A stretch of DNA of 18,764 nucleotides from Bacteroidales bacterium (GTDB lineage: Bacteria > Bacteroidota > Bacteroidia > Bacteroidales > UBA7960), in assembly GCA_003553005.1 (NCBI GenBank), contig PUPG01000061.1, positions 1 through 18,764 of the forward strand, given 5' to 3'. Every line of letters starts with the position of its first letter. The stretch's first letter is position 1. Position numbers and translations under genes: made by a program. The notes below the pieces were generated by a model. It worked only from the letters and a program-made list of their open reading frames with translations. It ran no database searches and was not told where the DNA came from. This document shows, in pieces, positions 8,092 through 14,737 of the stretch.

Positions 8092-10290
8092 ATGGAGGTA
8101 AAAAGCAGTGTATCATTGCGTGACCTGCTTAAGCAGATCTTTGGATACGGAGCCTTCAAGGGAGACCAGGAGGCCATCGTAAAAAGTTTATTGGATGGTC
8201 ATGACACCTTCGTGATCATGCCTACCGGCGGCGGAAAATCGATGTGTTACCAATTGCCCGCACTCATTGGCGAAGGTACGGCTATCGTGGTATCCCCGCT
8301 GATTGCACTAATGAAAAACCAGGTGGATGCCATCAGGAATTTTGCCTCTTTTGACGGCATTGCCCATGTGCTGAACTCTTCGCTCACCCGCGCGGAGATC
8401 AACCAGGTAAAAAGTGACCTGGTCAGTGGCGTGACCAAGCTGCTTTACGTGGCCCCCGAGTCGCTCACCAAGGAAGAAAATGTGGAGTTTCTGAAAACCC
8501 TGAATATTTCCTTTTTTGCCGTAGATGAGGCCCATTGCATTTCAGAATGGGGACATGATTTCCGGCCCGAGTACCGTCGATTGCGTCCCATTATCGATGC
8601 CTTTGAAAAAAAGGTGCCCATCATTGCCCTGACTGCCACCGCTACTCCCAAAGTACAGCAGGATATCCAGAAGAACCTGGGCATGATGTATGCCAAGCGG
8701 TTTATCTCATCATTTAACCGACCAAACCTCTATTATGAGATTAGGCCCAAAACGCAGCATATCACACGGGACATCATTCGATTTGTGAAATCCCAGGAAG
8801 GCAAGTCGGGCATCATTTATTGCCTGAGCAGGAAAAAAGTGGAAGAGTTGGCAGCTACCTTGCAGGTGAATGGCATCCGCGCCCTGCCTTACCATGCCGG
8901 CCTCGACTCCGCCGTGCGCGTTTCCAACCAGGACCAGTTTCTGATGGAAGACGCCGACGTGATCGTGGCCACCATCGCTTTTGGGATGGGCATTGACAAA
9001 CCGGATGTGCGGTATGTGATTCATCACGACTTTCCCAAAAGCCTCGAGGCCTATTACCAGGAAACAGGTCGCTCTGGACGTGACGAGGGTGAAGGAAACT
9101 GCATTGCCTTTTACTCTTATGATGACATCCAGAAAATGGAAAAATTCCTAAAGGGTAAGCCGGTGGCCGAACAGGAGATCGGCATGCAGCTACTCATGGA
9201 AACGGTGGCCTATGCCGAGTCAGCCATCTGCCGGAGGAAAACCCTGCTCAATTACTTTGGCGAGATCTATGAAAAAGAAAACTGTGGGTCCTGCGATAAT
9301 TGTCTGAATCCAAAAGAAAAGTTTGAAGGAAAAGAATATATTTGCCTGCTGTTACAAACCGTATTTGCGGTAAAGGAATTATTCAAACCAAAACATGTAA
9401 TCAACGTACTTATGGGTAAAAGTACCACTGCCGTTAAATCCTGCAAACATAACCAGCTTGAGATTTTTGGTAAAGGTGCCGACAAAGATGAGAAGTTCTG
9501 GTATTCTGTGTTGCGCCAGGCTTTGATCGAACGATTGCTGGAAAAAGATATTGAGGATTACGGTACGCTCAAGGTCAGTGACAAGGGTAAAGGCTACCTT
9601 CAGCAGCCTGAGTCGGTCATGATGAGCAAAGATCACGATTATGACAGTCCGGATGAGGCAGATAGCCTCGGAGGCATGGCGCAAAAAACCAGTGCGACAG
9701 ACAAGGTCTTGTTTTCTCTGCTGAAGGATCTTCGCAAACAGATGGCAAGAAAGCACAATCTTCCTCCTTTTGTGATCTTTCAGGATCCTTCGCTGGAAGA
9801 TATGGCGATCCAGTATCCCATCAAGCTGGATGAGCTTAAGCAAATCACCGGCGTGGGTTCCGGCAAGGCCGAACGCTTTGGCCGGCCTTTTATCGACCTG
9901 ATCGCACGTTATGTAAAAGACAATGAGATTGAGCGGCCCATGGACATGGTCGTGAAATCGGTGGTAAACAAGTCCGGGCTGAAGGTTTACCTCATCCGCA
10001 ATATCGACCGGAAGGTATCGCTGGAAGATCTCGCTGAGGCCAAAGGACTCGATTTTGACGAATTGCTGCAGGAACTTGAGCGGATCGTGGCCTCGGGAAC
10101 CAAAATCGACATTCGGTATTATATCAACGAGGTGATTGACCCGGACAAGCAGGATGAGATTTTTGACTATTTTACGACAGCCGAGACGGACTGTTGCCAG
10201 GAGGCCCTGGCGGAGCTTGGAGAGGACGATTATTCTGAAGAGGAAATACGCCTGATGCGCATTCGTTTCATGTCTGAGATGGGGAATTAA
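8092..10290 (+). CDS. recQ: ATP-dependent DNA helicase RecQ
   Basis: RecQ is a 3'-to-5' helicase acting in recombination and replication-fork repair. The 732-residue product has Walker A PTGGGKS (Lys49), the DEAH box at 145-148 inside DEAHCISEWGHDFRP, motif III ALTATATP, and motif VI QETGRSGRDE (323-332). The zinc-binding region has Cys380, then Cys398, Cys401 and Cys404 in CGSCDNC. A winged-helix RQC segment follows, then an HRDC domain (about 536-615). A further C-terminal part of about 115 residues ends in EEEIRLMRIRFMSEMGN. E. coli RecQ has about 610 residues and lacks this part; as I recall, the extension is common in Bacteroidota RecQ. The gene is divergent from kdsD. The 102 bases after it show no clear terminator. 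Confidence 0.96.
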   Translation: MEVKSSVSLRDLLKQIFGYGAFKGDQEAIVKSLLDGHDTFVIMPTGGGKSMCYQLPALIGEGTAIVVSPLIALMKNQVDAIRNFASFDGIAHVLNSSLTRAEINQVKSDLVSGVTKLLYVAPESLTKEENVEFLKTLNISFFAVDEAHCISEWGHDFRPEYRRLRPIIDAFEKKVPIIALTATATPKVQQDIQKNLGMMYAKRFISSFNRPNLYYEIRPKTQHITRDIIRFVKSQEGKSGIIYCLSRKKVEELAATLQVNGIRALPYHAGLDSAVRVSNQDQFLMEDADVIVATIAFGMGIDKPDVRYVIHHDFPKSLEAYYQETGRSGRDEGEGNCIAFYSYDDIQKMEKFLKGKPVAEQEIGMQLLMETVAYAESAICRRKTLLNYFGEIYEKENCGSCDNCLNPKEKFEGKEYICLLLQTVFAVKELFKPKHVINVLMGKSTTAVKSCKHNQLEIFGKGADKDEKFWYSVLRQALIERLLEKDIEDYGTLKVSDKGKGYLQQPESVMMSKDHDYDSPDEADSLGGMAQKTSATDKVLFSLLKDLRKQMARKHNLPPFVIFQDPSLEDMAIQYPIKLDELKQITGVGSGKAERFGRPFIDLIARYVKDNEIERPMDMVVKSVVNKSGLKVYLIRNIDRKVSLEDLAEAKGLDFDELLQELERIVASGTKIDIRYYINEVIDPDKQDEIFDYFTTAETDCCQEALAELGEDDYSEEEIRLMRIRFMSEMGN

Positions 10291-10392
10291 GCCGGTGCCT
10301 ATTGCGATCGGTACCTTATCCCTGATGAAACCTCATACAGATTCCGGCGCATGATGCGCTGGCCATAGCACAAGCTATTCCGCCCGCGCTTC

Positions 10393-10893
10393 TTACTCTT
10401 CTCCCTGGTCCTTATAGGTGAGTACTTCTTCCGTGAAATATTCCAGTTTTACCCCGGCATCGGCAAATAGTTGCTCTGATTCTTCCCCGGCGTGATATTT
10501 CTTTTCGCATACCACCCGCTGGATGCCACAATTGATCATGAGCATGGCGCAAACGCGGCAAGGGGTCATTCGGCAGTAAAGGGTTGCCCCGGCTATGCTG
10601 ATGCCCAGTCTGGCTGCCTGGCAGATCGCGTTTTGCTCGGCATGAACCGTCCGCACACAGTGCTTGGTAATGTGTCCGTACTCATGCAAAACTTTCTTCA
10701 TCTGATGGCCCACATCATCGCAATGCGGTAACCCGATCGGGCTTCCTACATAACCGGTCACGAGGATTTGCCGGTCACGGGCAATCACACAGCCACTCCT
10801 TCCACGATCACATGTGGCGCGTTTGCTCACAGTGTGGGCAATTTCCATGAAATAGGCGTCCCATGTAGGACGTTGATCATTTGTTTGGCTCAT
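10393..10893 (-). CDS. dCMP deaminase family protein (ComEB-like)
   Basis: Enzymes of this family deaminate dCMP to dUMP, supplying the substrate for thymidylate synthesis. The 166-residue product carries the full zinc site: His84 and the proton-shuttling Glu86 in TVHAEQNAI, plus Cys112 and Cys115 in TPCRVCAM. The flanking segments RPTWDAYFMEIAH, GYVGSPIGLPHC and GATLYCRMTPC fit dCMP deaminases better than cytidine or tRNA-adenosine deaminases. Substrate preference (dCMP against dCTP) cannot be read directly. It lies 99 bases downstream of the kinase-like gene on the same strand, with a tandem repeat between them, and is probably co-transcribed with it. Confidence 0.88.
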   Translation of the reverse strand: MSQTNDQRPTWDAYFMEIAHTVSKRATCDRGRSGCVIARDRQILVTGYVGSPIGLPHCDDVGHQMKKVLHEYGHITKHCVRTVHAEQNAICQAARLGISIAGATLYCRMTPCRVCAMLMINCGIQRVVCEKKYHAGEESEQLFADAGVKLEYFTEEVLTYKDQGEE

Positions 10894-10930
10894 GTTAGGG
10901 ATGATTTATTGAGATGATAAAATGAGAAAA

Positions 10931-11009
10931 ATGACAAAAAGGACAAAATGACAAAAAGGACAAAATGACAAAAGGTCTAAAAGGCTAAAAGTCTAAAGGT
11001 CTAAAAGTC
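10931..11009. repeat. Compound tandem repeat between the kinase-like and deaminase genes
   Basis: There are two adjacent copies of the 17-mer ATGACAAAAAGGACAAA (10931-10947, 10948-10964) and a partial third from 10965. This merges into an 8-9-base repeat of the form GGTCTAAAA/GGCTAAAA/GTCTAAA up to about 11009. The right part covers the last codons and the TAG stop (10993-10995) of the kinase-like gene. A repeat of this kind can change length by slippage, which would alter the spacing of the two genes. Confidence 0.8.
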
Positions 11010-11562
11010 CGGGTATGCGTTCGAGGAACCTTTCCGTTTGCTCATGGAGCTGTTCCAGGCTTCCGTTGTTGGTAATCACATGATCTGCCTGGGCGATGCA
11101 GGCTGCCAGGTTTTGTTTGTTGGGATCGGTGGTATGCATCTCCCGTTGTTCGTTTTCAATAAATACACGGAAGGAAATATGGTCTGTTTCGGAATTGCGT
11201 TTACGAATGCGTTGGTATCTTACCCGCGAATCTGCATCTATGGCGAGTAGGAAAAATTGGGGATGCTTTCGTAGCGATTCAATCTCACCGGGCGTACGTA
11301 TACTTTCAATGACACAGTTTTCACCGGTCTTTTTTGCCTGATGGTATAATTGTTCCGTAATGTATGCCGGTCCGTGTTTTGCACGCAGGGAGTTTGCTAT
11401 GGCCGTCAGGGTGTCCCGGTTCACCGGCATGCCCCGCCTGTCCAGCTCCGCTGCCAGGAATCCCCTGACCGAGTAATGCCGAAACCCGCGCTCACGCACA
11501 AGGTATTCGACCACCGTTCCCTTTCCAGCACCCAGGGTGCCTGTGATCCCAATAATGACCAT
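10993..11562 (-). CDS. P-loop nucleotide kinase-like protein (dephospho-CoA kinase/UPF0200-like)
   Basis: This 189-residue product is a small P-loop NTPase. Walker A is GTLGAGKGT (8-16, Lys14), followed by a lid-like stretch with paired basic residues, VRYQRIRKRNSETD. Near the C-terminus, AQADHVITNNGSLEQL is the pattern seen in dephospho-CoA kinases and related nucleotide kinases. It is not a standard CoaE, whose P-loop usually reads GGIGSGKS, so no gene symbol is given. A phosphoryl-transfer role on a nucleotide or similar small molecule is an inference. Its position directly upstream of the dCMP deaminase gene points to deoxynucleotide metabolism. The stop codon lies inside a tandem repeat. 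Confidence 0.75.
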   Translation of the reverse strand: MVIIGITGTLGAGKGTVVEYLVRERGFRHYSVRGFLAAELDRRGMPVNRDTLTAIANSLRAKHGPAYITEQLYHQAKKTGENCVIESIRTPGEIESLRKHPQFFLLAIDADSRVRYQRIRKRNSETDHISFRVFIENEQREMHTTDPNKQNLAACIAQADHVITNNGSLEQLHEQTERFLERIPGLLDL

Positions 11563-11607
11563 TGTTGTTTTATGTGTTTATGTTTTTTCCACTGATTGGT
11601 TATCTGG

Positions 11608-11635
11608 TGAAAATAATCTTCCCCCTGTTTGTCAA
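11608..11635 (-). promoter_or_regulatory. Weak candidate promoter for the kinase-like gene
   Basis: On the minus strand, TTG (11633-11635), a 17-base spacer and TATTTTCA (11608-11615) roughly resemble the phylum's promoter, with two mismatches at the end of the -7 element. It lies about 46 bases upstream of the ATG. Apart from this and the cspA terminator, I see no gene or other element in the 293-base gap 11563-11855. Confidence 0.25.
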
Positions 11636-11793
11636 TTATTTGGCATGCAGGCTTTATCTAACTATCTTAAAACCACCCTATAATCCGCATCAATTTCCTG
11701 CCAGGTCAACCAAATCCCCAAAAGCGTTTGCCAAAGTTTACATGGCAACCTGCAAATCCTGTTAACCGGTTGATCAAAAGTACGATTTTCCAC

Positions 11794-11825
11794 AAAAAAA
11801 GCCCCGTTTTATGTAAAACGGAGCT
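11794..11825 (-). terminator. Intrinsic terminator of cspA
   Basis: In the minus-strand transcript AGCTCCGTTTT pairs with AAAACGGGGCT (11 pairs including one G-U) around a 4-base loop. It is followed at once by a run of U residues (plus-strand A-run 11794-11800). It begins 30 bases after the cspA stop. Confidence 0.88.
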
Positions 11826-11855
11826 GTTTCATACGCCAGGTATTGGAAATAATCC

Positions 11856-12047
11856 TTAAGCTTTCTTTACATTAACAGCTTTTTTTCCCCTTTCGTCTTC
11901 CGATATCTCAAAAGAGACCCGGTCGTCATTGTTGATGGGATCCAAAAGCCCACTGTGGTGCACGAAAACATCCTTTTCAGTCTTGTCATCGATGATAAAT
12001 CCATACCCCTTTTTTTCATTAAAAAATTTAACGGTACCGGTTTCCAT
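11856..12047 (-). CDS. Cold-shock domain protein (CspA family)
   Basis: This is a small single-stranded nucleic-acid-binding protein, in this family usually an RNA chaperone. The 63-residue product is a single cold-shock domain with RNP1 KGYGFI (13-18) and RNP2 VFVHH (27-31), plus the usual N-terminal GTVKFFNEKKG. It is monocistronic, with its own promoter and terminator. The leader is only about 35 bases, too short for the long thermosensing leader of E. coli cspA, so cold induction cannot be inferred from the DNA. Which cspA paralogue this is cannot be decided. Confidence 0.95.
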   Translation of the reverse strand: METGTVKFFNEKKGYGFIIDDKTEKDVFVHHSGLLDPINNDDRVSFEISEDERGKKAVNVKKA

Positions 12048-12088
12048 AATTAAGTAGGTTTAGTGGTAAAAATAAATAGCTCAACATT

Positions 12089-12118
12089 CAAAAATACAAC
12101 ATTTTTGCAGATTCGCAA
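12089..12118 (-). promoter_or_regulatory. cspA promoter (Bacteroidota type)
   Basis: On the minus strand, TTG (12116-12118), a 19-base spacer and TATTTTTG (12089-12096) match the Bacteroidota -33/-7 consensus exactly. Transcription should start near 12082. This is the best promoter match in the window. Confidence 0.7.
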
Positions 12119-12194
12119 GACTTTTCTGAAAAAATTATGAGCAACAGGCATTTTTTTGTGTCGGAAAGCCATGGCAAAGCTTGTGTGGGGATAT

Positions 12195-12272
12195 AAAAAA
12201 CCGGCAGCATGTTGTTTGTGTTAACAAAAGTGCAAGCAGAGAGGTTAAGGTCAAACAAACGATGCTGCCGGT
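12195..12272 (-). terminator. Terminator of pckA built on a long imperfect inverted repeat
   Basis: ACCGGCAGCAT (12200-12210) and ATGCTGCCGGT (12262-12272) are perfect 11-base inverted repeats. The stem continues inwards with GTTGTTTG against CAAACAAAC, interrupted by two single-base bulges. Inside the loop, TTAAC (12221-12225) and GTTAA (12244-12248) can also pair. In the pckA transcript the hairpin is followed directly by a U-run (plus-strand A-run 12195-12200), starting 21 bases after the pckA stop. The 73-base hairpin is much longer than a usual terminator stem. A separate structured RNA role is possible but not shown. Confidence 0.7.
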
Positions 12273-12293
12273 ATGACAAAGATAATGATTCTA

Positions 12294-14585
12294 TCAGAAA
12301 TGGTTGATTTCCTGCATCAATCTGGCAGGCTCATTAAGCAGTGCGGGGTTTTTGTCGATATGGATCTGTGCCGAAATGGGCAATGAGGTTGTCCGGATGT
12401 GGCTTTCACCCTCCTCATTCGTGGTTTTCACCGTAAGTGCAGACCCGGCTTTTACCAGGAAGTTCGGGATGTTTTCCGTGATCCTGATCAGTTCACTGCT
12501 GAGTGCTCGAAGTTCCTCATTGCTGCAATTCTTCCCGTCACCGTTGAGGCAGCGGGCAATTTCATCGATTTTTTCGTATACCTGGTCAAGCGATAAGTCA
12601 TCGATTGATTTGGTCATGTATTCATTGACGCCAATGTGGCTCTGATCGTGCGAGCTGAAGGCAAAACCCGCGGCCTTCATGATCCGGATCACAGCCTGGT
12701 GGCATTTTTCCAGCTGCGCTTCATCCCGGGTGTCAAAAAAGGAAACAACAGGTACGTGCCGTTTAAGCGGCCGTTTTTTGTAGTCGGTGTTGATTGAGTT
12801 AAAGGAGATGTAGTCATTGAAAGAGTTTTGCAGGATGTAGATCTGGTCTTTCAGCCTGGCGATTTCGGCGGCATGTTGCTGTTGCAGGCGGTTGATCTTT
12901 TTTTCATAGTACTTGTAGTACTGCTTCATGAATTTGTTTTGCGGTCCTGCAGCCACCAGTCGTTGCCCTTCCTCCGTATCCGTGAAGTTGTTGAAGTTTT
13001 CAATGAACTTCTCGGCGAGGCTGTCGGCCTGCTTCATATAGGCCGTTTCATATTTCCAGGTGTTTTTGGGGTTAAGGATTTTGGCATCGACGCCACGAAC
13101 CTCTTGGGGGATCATCAGTCCGAATGGTGCCAACTCCTCAACTTTGGCGTTATCCAGTGAGCCATCCAGAATCGCATCAATGATCTTGCGGGTACTGTCG
13201 ATATCAATGCGCTGCCCGATTCCATAAGGTCCACCGATCCACCCTGTGTTTACAAGATAGGCTGTGGCACCGTGCGCTTTCATTTTTTTGGCGAGTTCCT
13301 GGGCATAGACGGTGGGGTGATGAAGGAGGAAAGCCGCACCAAATGCCGACGAGAACGTAGGCATGGGTTCCTTGACTCCCCGTTCAGTACCTGCCAGCTT
13401 TGCGGTATAGCCACTCAGAAAGTAATACATGGCCTGGTCGCGGTTCAGCCTGGCAACGGGAGGGAGGATACCAAAGGCGTCAGCAGTCAGGAAAATGATC
13501 TTCTTTGGGTGTCCGCCCTTGGATACAGGCCTTACGATGTTTTTGATGTGATATAAGGGGTAGGACACCCTGGTGTTTTCGGTCTTGCTGGTGTTGGAAA
13601 AGTCGATCTCGCCGGTCTCTTCATCGTAAACCACATTCTCCAGCAATGCATCGCGCTTGATGGCATGATAAATGTCCGGCTCCTTTTCTTTGCTCAGGTT
13701 GATGCATTTGGCGTAGCAACCCCCTTCGAAGTTAAAGACCCCTTCGTCGTCCCAGCCATGTTCATCATCACCAATGAGATAGCGGTTGGGGTCAGCAGAA
13801 AGGGTGGTTTTGCCAGTCCCCGAGAGGCCAAAGAATATGGCCGTGTCGCCATTCTTCCCCATGTTGGCCGAGCAGTGCATGGCAGCGATCTCTTTGAGCG
13901 GCAGGGAATAGTTCATCACGGAGAAAAAGCCTTTTTTGATCTCTCCACCGTACCAGGTGCCGCCGACTACGGCGCGCCGTTCCTTCAGATTGAATGCCAC
14001 GTAGACATCCGAATTCAAATCCTGCTCCACCCAGTGTTCATTCACTGTCTTGCAGGCGTTAAGCATCACAAAGTCGGGTTCAAAGTTTTTTAACTCTTCT
14101 TCGGATGGACGGATAAACATGTTTTTTACAAAATGAGCCATCCAGGCTACTTCTGTGATTACCCGGATCTTGATCCTGGTGTTTTCGTTGGCCCCGCAGA
14201 AGGCATCCATCACGTAGAGCTTCTTGCCGTGAAACTGTTTGAGGGTGGTCTCCTTCAGCGAACGCCAAACCTCTTCGGATATGGGTTTGTTGTCCGAGCG
14301 GTTTTTGCCATCAGCCCACCAGATATTATCCTGGGAGCTGTCTTCCTGAACGATGTACTTGTCTTTTGGTGATCGGCCCGTGAAAATTCCTGTATCTACG
14401 GCCACAGCGCCCGTGTTGGTCACAAAGCCCTTCTCATAACCTTCCAGGTCCGGGTCCGTTTCGTGGAGGAAGAGGTCATCATAAGACAGGTTGTAGTACA
14501 CGTGTTGTACATTCTGAATTCCATACTGTGTGAGATCGGGAGGCTGAACCTTTCCCGCATCTTTGGCAGAAGCAGTTTGTTGCAT
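12294..14585 (-). CDS. pckA: ATP-dependent phosphoenolpyruvate carboxykinase with an extra C-terminal domain
   Basis: PckA converts oxaloacetate and ATP to PEP and CO2, the entry step of gluconeogenesis; in some anaerobes it runs in reverse to fix CO2. The core (about 1-548) is complete: Arg71 in [10 protein letters not shown], and metal ligands Lys218, His237 and Asp274, each offset by 5 from E. coli Lys213, His232 and Asp269. The kinase P-loop is GLSGTGKTT (Lys259). The usual protein has about 535-540 residues; this one has 763. The extra 215 residues begin with a probable coiled coil (about 553-593), then an unrecognised globular part containing VPVVSFFDT (611-619). The ATG at 14585 is chosen; the open frame extends 36 codons further, across the promoter. 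A TTATTTTTG-type promoter precedes it. Confidence 0.93.
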   Translation of the reverse strand: MQQTASAKDAGKVQPPDLTQYGIQNVQHVYYNLSYDDLFLHETDPDLEGYEKGFVTNTGAVAVDTGIFTGRSPKDKYIVQEDSSQDNIWWADGKNRSDNKPISEEVWRSLKETTLKQFHGKKLYVMDAFCGANENTRIKIRVITEVAWMAHFVKNMFIRPSEEELKNFEPDFVMLNACKTVNEHWVEQDLNSDVYVAFNLKERRAVVGGTWYGGEIKKGFFSVMNYSLPLKEIAAMHCSANMGKNGDTAIFFGLSGTGKTTLSADPNRYLIGDDEHGWDDEGVFNFEGGCYAKCINLSKEKEPDIYHAIKRDALLENVVYDEETGEIDFSNTSKTENTRVSYPLYHIKNIVRPVSKGGHPKKIIFLTADAFGILPPVARLNRDQAMYYFLSGYTAKLAGTERGVKEPMPTFSSAFGAAFLLHHPTVYAQELAKKMKAHGATAYLVNTGWIGGPYGIGQRIDIDSTRKIIDAILDGSLDNAKVEELAPFGLMIPQEVRGVDAKILNPKNTWKYETAYMKQADSLAEKFIENFNNFTDTEEGQRLVAAGPQNKFMKQYYKYYEKKINRLQQQHAAEIARLKDQIYILQNSFNDYISFNSINTDYKKRPLKRHVPVVSFFDTRDEAQLEKCHQAVIRIMKAAGFAFSSHDQSHIGVNEYMTKSIDDLSLDQVYEKIDEIARCLNGDGKNCSNEELRALSSELIRITENIPNFLVKAGSALTVKTTNEEGESHIRTTSLPISAQIHIDKNPALLNEPARLMQEINHF

Positions 14586-14637
14586 GATGTAATGGTGTTT
14601 GGATGTGTTGGTTAATGGTTTAGAAACGCGTAAAGGC

Positions 14638-14666
14638 CAAAAATAAGAAAAATGGTTTACGCCAAA
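14638..14666 (-). promoter_or_regulatory. Probable pckA promoter
   Basis: On the minus strand, TATTTTTG (14638-14645) matches the -7 consensus exactly, and TTTG (14663-14666) can act as -33 with a spacer of 17 bases, slightly short. The leader would be about 45 bases. The site lies between the RND permease stop (14738) and pckA, so pckA probably has its own transcript. I see no terminator for the efflux operon in this gap. Confidence 0.5.
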
Positions 14667-14737
14667 CCAGGCTGCAGGAAAATATTTCAACACACACCAT
14701 CAGTTTTGGCGGGCAATGTGCCTGAATGCGGCGATCA

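Noticed and set aside
10354..10370. The palindromic stretch GCGCATGATGCGC after recQ as a terminator
   Set aside because: The stem is only 6 pairs with essentially no loop, and no U-run follows on either strand.
11562..11765. A 67-codon plus-strand frame in the gap left of cspA
   Set aside because: It starts inside the kinase-like gene's start codon on the opposite strand, has low-complexity content and no motif; it is probably chance.
12088..12279. A 63-codon minus-strand frame between pckA and cspA
   Set aside because: It runs through the pckA terminator hairpin and into the cspA promoter, and the translation has no family resemblance; the DNA features explain the region better.
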